A stretch of 8,018 bases of DNA from an uncultured Actinomycetes bacterium (GTDB lineage Bacteria > Actinomycetota > Actinomycetes > S36-B12). The DNA is taken from assembly GCA_913061025.1 (NCBI GenBank), contig CAJXUJ010000051.1:1-8018 (forward strand). Direction: 5' to 3'. The position numbers and the translations under genes are program-made. Positions 1 to 6,622 of the stretch are shown piece after piece. The notes below the pieces were generated by a model. That model was given only the letters and a program-made list of their open reading frames with translations. It ran no database searches and had not been told where the DNA came from. The first letter of the stretch is position 1. The number at the start of each line of letters is the position of its first letter.

Positions 1-147
1 GAGTGCATCGTGTGGTCGGAGGTGGGAACCGGCTCCACGTTCACTCTGCGGTTACCGGCCTACGACCCGCAAACCGGACTTCAACGTGAGCCGCATGAGT
101 TGCAGGTGGACGTCGTTTCGATTCCCGACAATGGAGGACATTCGTGA
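1..147 (+). CDS. Sensor histidine kinase, C-terminal end only (SenX3/PhoR type)
   Basis: Only the last 48 codons are present; the gene begins left of the window, in frame with base 1. The visible stretch includes SEVGTGSTFTLRLP, the G2 box and final beta strand of the HATPase_c ATP-binding domain of histidine kinases, followed by a short hydrophilic tail. The TGA stop (145-147) overlaps the GTG start of the response regulator by 4 bp (GTGA), which indicates one operon with translational coupling. Because the partner regulator is very close to RegX3, the kinase is probably the SenX3/PhoR-type sensor that phosphorylates it in response to phosphate supply. That assignment rests on the partner, since the sensor and dimerisation domains are out of view. 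Confidence 0.85.
   Translation, partial: ECIVWSEVGTGSTFTLRLPAYDPQTGLQREPHELQVDVVSIPDNGGHS
133..138 (+). promoter_or_regulatory. Ribosome binding site of the regX3-like gene
   Basis: GGAGGA lies inside the end of the kinase gene, about 6 nt before the GTG at 144. It supports that GTG as the true start of the response regulator rather than any later codon. Confidence 0.75.
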
Positions 148-824
148 CCCGCGTTCTTGTCGTCGAAGACGAGGAGTCCTTTTCCGAAGCACTCACGTTC
201 ATGCTCGAGAAAGAGGGCTATGAGGTAGCGGTCGCCGCCGACGGCAACGCCGCCCTCGATGAGTTCGAGAAGGTTGGGCCCGACATCATCCTGCTCGATC
301 TCATGTTGCCGGGCATTCCGGGAACGGAAGTGTGTCGCCAGATTCGCACCCGCTCGCAGGTCCCGATCATCATGCTGACGGCCAAGGATGGTGAGGTCGA
401 CAAGGTTGTCGGGCTCGAGCTTGGAGCTGATGATTACGTCACCAAGCCGTTCTCCTCGCGGGAACTTCTCGCACGGCTGCGTGCCGTTCTGCGTAGGCAT
501 GGCGATGTCGAGGAACTTCTGCCCGCAGCAGTCGAGGCGGGCCCGGTGCGCATGGATGTCGATCGCCACGTGGTGACGGTGCGCGGTGAGCAGGTGACGA
601 TGCCGCTGAAGGAATTCGACCTGCTCGAGATCTTGGTTCGCAATTCCGGCCGGGTGCTCACTCGCGCTCAGCTCATCGATCGAGTGTGGGGCTCGGACTA
701 CGTGGGCGATACCAAGACCCTCGATGTCCACGTCAAGCGACTACGCGCCAAGATCGAACAGGATCCCGCGAACCCCGTGCACCTCGTGACCGTGAGGGGC
801 TTGGGCTACAAATTTGACGGTTAG
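144..824 (+). CDS. regX3: OmpR/PhoB-family response regulator, RegX3/PhoP-like
   Basis: A 226-residue response regulator, essentially the length of mycobacterial RegX3. The N-terminal receiver domain (about 1-118) has the acidic pair E8/D9, phospho-acceptor D52 in LLDLMLPG, T79 and K101 in the VTKPF motif. The C-terminal winged-helix DNA-binding domain (about 132-224) carries RVLTRAQLIDRVWG and the TKTLDVHVKRLRAKIE recognition-helix region, and ends with the typical VRGLGYKF. As I recall the mycobacterial sequence, the match is close along the whole length. The family controls the phosphate-starvation regulon (Pst transport, phosphatases) after phosphorylation by the kinase encoded just upstream. 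GTG start, supported by GGAGGA at 133 and the 4-bp overlap. Streptomyces calls the equivalent gene phoP, so the symbol depends on the naming tradition. It converges on the lipoprotein gene with a 15-bp gap. Confidence 0.95.
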   Translation: MTRVLVVEDEESFSEALTFMLEKEGYEVAVAADGNAALDEFEKVGPDIILLDLMLPGIPGTEVCRQIRTRSQVPIIMLTAKDGEVDKVVGLELGADDYVTKPFSSRELLARLRAVLRRHGDVEELLPAAVEAGPVRMDVDRHVVTVRGEQVTMPLKEFDLLEILVRNSGRVLTRAQLIDRVWGSDYVGDTKTLDVHVKRLRAKIEQDPANPVHLVTVRGLGYKFDG

Positions 825-834
825 CCGCCCTAAC
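820..834. terminator. Small inverted repeat between convergent genes, possible weak bidirectional terminator
   Basis: GTTAG (820-824) and CTAAC (830-834) form a perfect 5-bp inverted repeat around a 5-nt loop. The left arm contains the regX3 TAG stop, and the element is the only structure seen in the 15-bp gap to the opposing lipoprotein gene (stop 840-842). The stem is short, three of its five pairs are A-T, and neither side has a real T-tract, so intrinsic termination is doubtful. Confidence 0.25.
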
Positions 835-839
835 ACGCA

Positions 840-1346
840 CTACATGGCCGGTGGAACGGGCTCGATTCCCTCGTAGTAGCCGGCGGGTGGGACAACGAGC
901 ACCTCTACCTCGACGATGCCCGCGCGCTCGAACTGCAGCGCCACAGGGACGTAGGTACTGACGTCGGCGTCGAACTCGTAACTATTGATCCACAGGTCCG
1001 CCTCGTAGCCGAAGCCAACAGACTCATTGGGCCTTAGTTCGACGATGTCACCGGTGACGTAAGCCGGAACCCCGTCGATCAGAACGCCGAGCAGGTTGTC
1101 GGTCTCGGGATCGCCGTTGACGATTCGGGTCGTCAAGGTTGCGCTTGCTGAGCCCTCGGGACCGGCGACGAGGGTCAGGTTTTCGGCCCGAACGTTGCCT
1201 ACCTGGGCCTGGACTCCGTTGCCCGTCAACTGCGTGGATTGCATGTTGGTTGTTGCCCCGGGGCCGTTGAAGCAGCCGGTGAGGAACAGGGACGAGGCAA
1301 CGAGTCCGCCAGCAAGGGCGACACCTGTGGATCGACGCATCTTCAC
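840..1346 (-). CDS. Exported lipoprotein, LpqE-like, divergent from carD
   Basis: 168 residues. The N-terminus is a lipoprotein signal peptide: basic n-region (KMRR), hydrophobic stretch about 8-21, and lipobox LTGC at 22-25 with C25 as the predicted lipidated residue. The mature part (about 144 residues) is acidic, rich in Val, Gly and Thr, and looks like an all-beta domain. It has no further cysteine and no histidine, so a copper site of the PCu(A)C type is not evident. In Mycobacterium tuberculosis the lipoprotein gene lpqE lies divergent from carD, as I recall. Same location, orientation, size class and lipobox suggest the same family here, but that is synteny plus general resemblance. 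The function is not known. Start chosen at GTG 1346, which sits 6 nt after a good -10 box (leaderless); an in-frame ATG two codons later (1340) is the alternative. No Shine-Dalgarno precedes either. Confidence 0.85.
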   Translation of the reverse strand: MKMRRSTGVALAGGLVASSLFLTGCFNGPGATTNMQSTQLTGNGVQAQVGNVRAENLTLVAGPEGSASATLTTRIVNGDPETDNLLGVLIDGVPAYVTGDIVELRPNESVGFGYEADLWINSYEFDADVSTYVPVALQFERAGIVEVEVLVVPPAGYYEGIEPVPPAM

Positions 1347-1352
1347 AACCGC

Positions 1353-1358
1353 AGACTA
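1353..1358 (-). promoter_or_regulatory. -10 element of the lipoprotein gene (leaderless)
   Basis: On the minus strand TAGTCT fits the actinobacterial TANNNT -10 consensus. It is followed by exactly 6 nt and then the GTG start at 1346, the spacing expected if transcription begins at the start codon itself. No clear -35 is visible; the position 17 nt upstream reads TCTACC (1381-1376) and lies within the carD -10 region. Confidence 0.5.
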
Positions 1359-1374
1359 TCGGTCAATCCCCCGG

Positions 1375-1383
1375 TGGTAGAAT
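1375..1383 (+). promoter_or_regulatory. Extended -10 promoter of carD
   Basis: TGGTAGAAT reads as an extended -10 (TGn plus TAGAAT, one mismatch to TATAAT). Transcription would start near 1390, leaving a roughly 20-nt leader that contains AAAGGGG (1395-1401), a Shine-Dalgarno about 9 nt before the carD ATG. No recognisable -35 is present, as is usual for extended -10 promoters. Confidence 0.6.
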
Positions 1384-1410
1384 CGATGCTCCGGAAAGGG
1401 GTTCCTCTCA

Positions 1411-1893
1411 ATGGCATTCAACGTCGGAGACACAGTTGTCTACCCGCACCACGGCGCAGCCGTCATCGAATCGGTGGAGATGCGCAAGATCAAGGGAGAG
1501 GACCGCGAGTACCTGGTTCTCCGGGTCGCCCAAGGCGATCTGACGGTGCGAGTTCCCGCAGACAACGTCGATTTGGTCGGAGTTCGTGACGTTGTGAATG
1601 CCGAGGGTCTCGACAAGGTCTTCACCGTCCTGCGTCAGCCCTACACCGAGGAGCCGACCAACTGGTCCCGCCGTTACAAGGCGAACCTGGAGAAGTTGGC
1701 ATCTGGTGACGTCATCAAGGTCGCCGAGGTAGTCCGTGATCTGTTCCGTCGGGAACAGGAGCGCGGTCTGTCCGCCGGAGAGAAGCGCATGCTGGCCAAG
1801 GCTCGCCAGATCCTGGTGAGCGAGTTGGCCCTGGCCGAGAAGACCGACGAGGACAAGGCAGAAGCCATCCTCGACGAGGTCTTGGCTTCCTAA
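1411..1893 (+). CDS. carD: RNA polymerase-binding transcription factor CarD
   Basis: 160 residues, nearly the length of mycobacterial CarD (162) and closely similar throughout as I recall that sequence. The N-terminal Tudor-like RNAP-interaction domain (about 1-53) starts with VGDTVVYPHHGAA and keeps R25 and R47, the residues known to contact the RNAP beta subunit. The helical C-terminal domain (about 64-160) contains EEPTNWSRRYKANLEKLASG with W85, the tryptophan that wedges into the upstream edge of the promoter bubble. CarD stabilises open promoter complexes, notably at rRNA promoters, and is tied to the stringent and starvation responses in mycobacteria. ATG start at 1411 behind a purine-rich RBS and an extended -10 promoter. 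It heads a probable carD-ispD-ispF transcription unit, although the spacer to ispD is unusual (15-bp repeat array). Confidence 0.97.
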   Translation: MAFNVGDTVVYPHHGAAVIESVEMRKIKGEDREYLVLRVAQGDLTVRVPADNVDLVGVRDVVNAEGLDKVFTVLRQPYTEEPTNWSRRYKANLEKLASGDVIKVAEVVRDLFRREQERGLSAGEKRMLAKARQILVSELALAEKTDEDKAEAILDEVLAS

Positions 1894-1950
1894 CTCCGCG
1901 TTGCCTAACCCCGCGTTGCCTAACCCCGCGTTGCCTAACCCCGCGTTGCC
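1891..1950 (+). repeat. Four tandem 15-bp repeats joining the carD stop to the ispD start
   Basis: Four head-to-tail copies of TAACCCCGCGTTGCC occupy 1891-1905, 1906-1920, 1921-1935 and 1936-1950. Copies 2-4 are identical; copy 1 differs at one base (TAACTCC). The first TAA is the carD stop codon and the last copy ends directly before the ispD ATG at 1951. Since 15 is a multiple of three, each copy puts another TAA in the carD frame. The unit has no inverted repeat apart from CGCG and contains no Shine-Dalgarno sequence. Near-identity of the copies points to recent expansion by replication slippage. Confidence 0.97.
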
Positions 1951-2658
1951 ATGAGCGACGACGTCACCCGGGCGCGCGTCGCAGCCCTCGTCCCCGCCGC
2001 CGGTAGGGGCGAGCGATTGGGTCCCGGGGCTCCCAAGGCCCTCCGCGAACTCGCGGGCACCCCGATGCTCGTCTACGCAGTGAAGGCCCTCGCCAGCAGC
2101 CCGCTCGTGGACGTCGTGGTCGTTGCCGCCCCGTCCGAGCACATCGATGACGTGCGTGCCCTCCTCGATCGTCAAGAGTTCTCTGCCGACGTCTCGGTCG
2201 TGGCCGGTGGCGAAACCCGATCCGAGTCCGTGGCTCGCGCCTTGATCGGGTTGCCGGACGATGTCGATGTAGTCCTCGTCCACGATGCCGCGCGCCCGCT
2301 CGTCCCCGTCGAGACCGTCACGGCGGTTGCATCTGCGGTGCGCGGTGGGCATCCGGCCGTCGTCCCGGTCGTTCCGCTGGTGGACACCATCCGATCGTTC
2401 AACGAGGACGACGCCATCGGTCCTACGGTCTCGCGTGATCGGCTGCGTGCTGTGCAGACACCGCAGGGCTTCACTCGCGACGTGCTCCAGCGTGCGCACG
2501 CTGAAGTCGATGCTCCTGTCACCGATGATGCCGGCATGGTCGAGAGTTTGGGTATCCCCGTTCACGCTGTGGCCGGTCACGAGGAGGCCTTCAAGGTCAC
2601 CCGTCCGCTCGATGTGATCTTGGCCGAATCGGTCATCGCTCGACGGAGGGTGCGATGA
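1951..2658 (+). CDS. ispD: 2-C-methyl-D-erythritol 4-phosphate cytidylyltransferase
   Basis: IspD joins CTP and MEP to give CDP-ME in the MEP (non-mevalonate) isoprenoid pathway in the cytoplasm. The 235-residue protein has the nucleotidyltransferase signature VPAAGRGERLG at 14-24 with the CTP-contacting R22 and K29 (equivalents of E. coli R20 and K27), GGETRSESV at 86-94, HDAARP at 111-116, R162 and QTPQGF at 169-174, TDDAG at 191-195, and K215 in FKVTRP near the C-terminus. All expected active-site positions are present and the length is normal. ATG 1951 is the only start codon before the signature, yet no Shine-Dalgarno precedes it, only the repeat array. Translation may depend on ribosomes finishing carD. 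The stop overlaps the ispF start (ATGA). Confidence 0.96.
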   Translation: MSDDVTRARVAALVPAAGRGERLGPGAPKALRELAGTPMLVYAVKALASSPLVDVVVVAAPSEHIDDVRALLDRQEFSADVSVVAGGETRSESVARALIGLPDDVDVVLVHDAARPLVPVETVTAVASAVRGGHPAVVPVVPLVDTIRSFNEDDAIGPTVSRDRLRAVQTPQGFTRDVLQRAHAEVDAPVTDDAGMVESLGIPVHAVAGHEEAFKVTRPLDVILAESVIARRRVR

Positions 2659-3140
2659 GTATCGAAACGCGGGTGGGGCTGGGAACCGACGTCCATGCGT
2701 TTGGATCCGGCCGACCCATGTGGCTCGCCGGTCTGCTGTGGGAAGGCGAGGAAGGACTTGACGGTCACTCCGATGCCGATGTTGCTTCCCACGCCATCTG
2801 TGATGCGGTGCTCTCGGCTGCCGCCCTCGGGGACCTCGGGTCACTCGTCGGGACCGACGATCCGCAGTGGGCCGATGCCTCGGGCATCAGCCTGGTCGCG
2901 CACGCGGCGGCAACTGTCCGTACGGCGGGTTTTGTGATCGTCAACGCCTCGGTTCAGGTCATCGGAAACCGTCCGCGTATCGGAACTCGCCGTCTCGAGG
3001 CGCAGGACGTCCTATCCGCGGCGCTTGGTGCGCCGGTCAGCGTCTCCGGCACCACCACCGACGGCTTAGGTCTGACCGGTCGAGGGGAGGGCGTTGCTGC
3101 GATCGCAGTCGCGCTGCTTCAAGCACCGGTTGCGTCGTAG
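2655..3140 (+). CDS. ispF: 2-C-methyl-D-erythritol 2,4-cyclodiphosphate synthase
   Basis: IspF cyclises CDP-ME 2-phosphate to MEcPP with release of CMP, two enzymatic steps after IspD. The 161-residue protein carries the metal ligands D12 and H14 in GTDVH and H46 in SDADVASHAICDA, then GDLG (59-62), and the C-terminal signature GTTTDGLGLTGRGEG (132-146) that binds the cytidine diphosphate moiety. Length and motifs are those of an intact homotrimeric enzyme. ATG 2655 overlaps the ispD stop by 4 bp and is preceded by GGAGGG at 2645-2650, so IspD and IspF are probably translated in step. IspE, the enzyme acting between them, is not encoded in this window. Confidence 0.97.
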   Translation: MSIETRVGLGTDVHAFGSGRPMWLAGLLWEGEEGLDGHSDADVASHAICDAVLSAAALGDLGSLVGTDDPQWADASGISLVAHAAATVRTAGFVIVNASVQVIGNRPRIGTRRLEAQDVLSAALGAPVSVSGTTTDGLGLTGRGEGVAAIAVALLQAPVAS

Positions 3141-3157
3141 CCTGATCCCACCAATGG

Positions 3158-3165
3158 AAAGGAAA
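3158..3165 (+). promoter_or_regulatory. Ribosome binding site that fixes the start of the exported protein
   Basis: AAAGGAAA lies about 5 nt before ATG 3169. It favours that start over in-frame ATG 3154 and over other in-frame starts inside ispF (for example 3094), and gives a clean signal peptide beginning MKKTVV. Confidence 0.7.
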
Positions 3166-3168
3166 CCC

Positions 3169-3861
3169 ATGAAGAAGACCGTCGTCGCCCTGCTCGCCCT
3201 CGGAGTCGCGAGTGTTGGCCTCGCAGCGCCAGCGGCTGCCTATGACCGCGATGCATACGCGTACGGCGCGAGCCACATGATCGGCTATAAGGACATCCCC
3301 AAGTCCCTGAATGTGAAGCGAGGGGCGTTCGTCAATGCGAGTGCTGGCTCCTCGGTCTTCATCTGTGGTGACGACAGCAAGACGGTGAGCTTCCCCGGTG
3401 GAGAATTCAACTTCTCGATTAGTTACACGGGTCGAGGCCAGACCGATGGAATCAACGTCAACGTTGATCAATATGCGTCGGCGAACAAGGCGATCGCAGC
3501 CTTCGACAAACTGAAGGCGGGGTTGAAGCGCTGTGAGGGTGAATCGAGCGGCCAGGAGAACTACGGCACCGACGATGCTCCGTCGATCGATACCTGGTCC
3601 CGGTTGAACACCACGGGCGTCGTCCCCCTCGTCACCGTTGCCGGTGTTGAGTCGGTCTTCTTGAACCAGAACTACCAAGACGTCACCACGGGCGAGTACC
3701 CCGGCACCTACACCAGCGATAGCTACACCGTCTACACGCTGGTCGGCGATTCGATCATCAGCACCAATCGCAACACCGGTTCCGAAATCAACTTGTCGAC
3801 CAAGGAACGCAGGGCCGTCAACCAGGTTGCTTTCAATGCCGTCACGCGGTGGGTGGACTAA
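3169..3861 (+). CDS. Exported two-cysteine protein of unknown function, possibly sensor-domain-like
   Basis: 230 residues from ATG 3169. A textbook Sec signal peptide (KK, hydrophobic 4-20, APAAA-Y) predicts cleavage after A24, leaving a soluble mature protein of about 206 residues with no lipobox and no further membrane segment. The only two cysteines, C66 (FICGDD) and C122 (LKRCEG), are well placed for one disulphide outside the cell. The stretch around 95-123 (INVNVDQYASANKAIAAF, then a helix ending at the cysteine) resembles the pattern of PknH-type extracellular sensor domains found in actinobacterial kinases and lipoproteins. That is a faint resemblance by eye, not an identification. 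The C-terminal part is rich in Tyr, Thr and Asn. It lies 28 bp after ispF and 3 bp before the PPOX gene, so it could be cotranscribed with both. It is not part of the MEP pathway. Confidence 0.85.
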   Translation: MKKTVVALLALGVASVGLAAPAAAYDRDAYAYGASHMIGYKDIPKSLNVKRGAFVNASAGSSVFICGDDSKTVSFPGGEFNFSISYTGRGQTDGINVNVDQYASANKAIAAFDKLKAGLKRCEGESSGQENYGTDDAPSIDTWSRLNTTGVVPLVTVAGVESVFLNQNYQDVTTGEYPGTYTSDSYTVYTLVGDSIISTNRNTGSEINLSTKERRAVNQVAFNAVTRWVD

Positions 3862-3864
3862 GCG

Positions 3865-4263
3865 ATGGTAGAGATCCCCGATGCCGTGAAGCCGTGGTTC
3901 GACGCCCCGGAGTTCGCTGTCATCGCCACAACGTTGCCCAGTGGTCGCCCGCATCAGGCGGTTGTGTGGGTAGCTCGCGATGGTGATGACCTTCTTGTCT
4001 CCACTGTCAAGGGTCGGCGCAAGCACCTCAACCTCGAGGCGGACCCGCGTTGCAGCGTGGTCGTGTACCCCAAGGACAACCCGTACTCGTACGTTGAGGT
4101 TCGTGGGACGGCTGAGGTCGAGGAAAACGGTGCGAGAGAACTGATCGATCGGCTGTGTCAGGAGTACACCGGCAATGAGCGTTACACCGCTGACGACGGC
4201 ACGGATAACGAGCGCATCATTCTTCGGATTCACCCCGAGAAGGTCGTCACACTGATCCGCTAG
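3865..4263 (+). CDS. PPOX-class (pyridoxamine 5'-phosphate oxidase-like) probable F420-dependent enzyme
   Basis: 132 residues forming a single split-barrel flavin-binding domain. Typical features are FAVIATTLPSGRPHQAVVWV (17-36), the LLVSTVKGRRKHLNLEADPR segment (43-62) with the Arg/Lys cluster that binds cofactor phosphate in this fold, and DNPYSYVEVRG (71-81). These fit the actinobacterial Rv1155-like PPOX group, many of which bind coenzyme F420 rather than FMN. The substrate cannot be read from the sequence, and true PNPOx activity is unlikely because the protein is shorter than PdxH. ATG 3865 lies 3 bp after the preceding stop with only a weak GGTGG as RBS, suggesting translational coupling. 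The end of the gene contains the cysS promoter. Confidence 0.85.
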   Translation: MVEIPDAVKPWFDAPEFAVIATTLPSGRPHQAVVWVARDGDDLLVSTVKGRRKHLNLEADPRCSVVVYPKDNPYSYVEVRGTAEVEENGARELIDRLCQEYTGNERYTADDGTDNERIILRIHPEKVVTLIR

Positions 4264-4273
4264 CGCCGACCGC

Positions 4274-4279
4274 TACTGT
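4274..4279 (+). promoter_or_regulatory. -10 element of a leaderless cysS promoter
   Basis: TACTGT fits TANNNT and is followed by exactly 6 nt and then the GTG start at 4286. No Shine-Dalgarno precedes that GTG and no in-frame start lies just upstream. The arrangement is the same as at the lipoprotein gene (TAGTCT, 6 nt, GTG). No clear -35 is seen. Confidence 0.55.
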
Positions 4280-4285
4280 CTAGCC

Positions 4286-5692
<1,407 letters not shown>

Positions 5693-5693
5693 C

Positions 5694-6614
5694 ATGGCCG
5701 GTAACTCTCAGCGCAAGGGAGCGACCCGCAAGGGCTCGCGTAAAGGTGCGACAACGGGATCGGGTGGGCAACGCAAACAGGGACTCGAGGGCAAGGGTCC
5801 AACACCCAAGGCCAAAGATCGCGCCCATCACCCGGCGGCCCGCAAAGCCAAGCGTCAAGCGGCCAGCAAGCCCAAGAACACTCGCTCGTCGACCACCGGC
5901 GATGTAGTCATTGGTCGCAACCCTGTCCTTGAAGCACTGCGTGCAGGTGTTCCGGCAACGTCGCTCTACCTGCAGGTGCGGGCCGACCCGGATGATCGCT
6001 GGCGCGAGTCGATCTCCCTTGCTCAACAAGCGGGGATCCCGGTGTTCGAGGGATCCCGCGGTGATCTCGATGAGCTGGCCCACCATGGCAACCACCAGGG
6101 TCTGGTCCTTGCGATCCAGGACTACGAGTACGCGGATCTCGACGACGTTGCGACCGGGAACCTGCTGGTGATGCTCGACGGTGTCACCGATACCCACAAC
6201 GTCGGCGCTATCGCACGTTCTGCTGCGGCATTCGGGGCCAGTGGCATGGTCCTGCCATCGCGGCGTTCTGCCGGCGTGACGGCGTCGGCGTGGAAGGCCT
6301 CGGCCGGTGCGCTGTCTCGACTTCCAGTTGCGCGCGTCACCAACCTCCGCTCCGCCCTCGAAGACCTTCATGCCGAAGGCTGGATGTCGGTCGGCCTCGA
6401 TGCCAAGACCGACGTATCGCTCACCGATCTCGAAGATTCCGTCGTGACGGATCGACTGGTTCTTGTGGTCGGCTCCGAGGGACAGGGCCTCTCGCGTCTT
6501 GTGGCCGAAACGTGCGATTTCCTGGTCCGCATTCCGATGGTGCGCGAGCAGGAGTCACTCAACGCCTCGGTAGCTGCGGGCATCGCCCTAAGTTCGATCT
6601 TCTCGAGGCGTTAG
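5694..6614 (+). CDS. rlmB: 23S rRNA (guanosine-2'-O-)-methyltransferase RlmB-like, SPOUT/TrmH family
   Basis: Uses S-adenosylmethionine to 2'-O-methylate an RNA guanosine; the family name refers to E. coli G2251 of 23S rRNA. 306 residues from ATG 5694. Residues 1-65 are a very basic, low-complexity extension (RKGATRKGSRKG, GSGGQRKQGLEGKGPTP) typical of actinobacterial members and probably RNA-binding. The substrate-binding domain starts near VVIGRNPVLEALRAG. The SPOUT knot motifs are NVGAIARSAAAFG (169-181), GSEGQGLSRL (260-269) and IPM...ESLNASVAAG around 287-296. An in-frame GTG at 5673 inside cysS would add 7 residues; ATG 5694, 1 bp after the cysS stop, matches the usual MxGNS start of the family. 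The RBS is weak (AGGCGAG), so coupling to cysS is likely. A TrmH tRNA-methylating role is less likely but not excluded. Confidence 0.93.
   Translation: MAGNSQRKGATRKGSRKGATTGSGGQRKQGLEGKGPTPKAKDRAHHPAARKAKRQAASKPKNTRSSTTGDVVIGRNPVLEALRAGVPATSLYLQVRADPDDRWRESISLAQQAGIPVFEGSRGDLDELAHHGNHQGLVLAIQDYEYADLDDVATGNLLVMLDGVTDTHNVGAIARSAAAFGASGMVLPSRRSAGVTASAWKASAGALSRLPVARVTNLRSALEDLHAEGWMSVGLDAKTDVSLTDLEDSVVTDRLVLVVGSEGQGLSRLVAETCDFLVRIPMVREQESLNASVAAGIALSSIFSRR
6030..6059 (+). other. Strong hairpin inside the rlmB coding sequence
   Basis: The palindrome GGGATCCC occurs twice, at 6033-6040 and 6050-6057, separated by a 9-nt loop. The two copies pair over 8 bp, and G6030-C6059 and C6031-G6058 extend the stem past a single bulged G. 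It has no T-tract after it, so it is not an intrinsic terminator. No role is known. Confidence 0.6.
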
Positions 6615-6622
6615 GCGAGGAG

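Noticed and set aside
81..731. Minus-strand open frame (216 codons) opposite regX3
   Set aside because: No domain is recognisable and the plus-strand response regulator is certain.
1891..1950. The 15-bp array as a CRISPR or iteron origin
   Set aside because: The repeats are directly adjacent with no spacers, only four, lie between two coupled chromosomal genes, and no cas or replication gene is near.
1408..2844. Long minus-strand open frame (478 codons) antisense to carD, ispD and the start of ispF
   Set aside because: It mirrors clearly real genes, has no family motif, and contains a GLGNA repeat that is only the reverse reading of the 15-bp spacer repeats. Long antisense frames are expected from the codon bias of GC-rich genes.
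3138..3143. TAGCCT as a -10 box for the exported-protein gene
   Set aside because: It fits TANNNT but lies over the ispF stop, has no -35, and a six-base match with three free positions is common by chance.
3094..3168. Longer version of the exported protein starting inside ispF
   Set aside because: The extra residues are basic, read ispF in another frame, and would bury the signal peptide; the AAAGGAAA before ATG 3169 fixes the start.
3037..4233. Minus-strand open frame (398 codons) opposite the exported protein and PPOX genes
   Set aside because: Arg, Asp and Val-rich composition typical of shadow frames, no RBS, no recognisable domain, and it covers genes with signal peptide and split-barrel motifs on the plus strand.
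6600..6621. Hairpin TTCTCG / CGAGGA between rlmB and DUF4032 as a terminator
   Set aside because: The stem is 6 bp with a G-U pair on one strand and about 4 bp on the other, the loop is 10 nt, and there is no T-tract.
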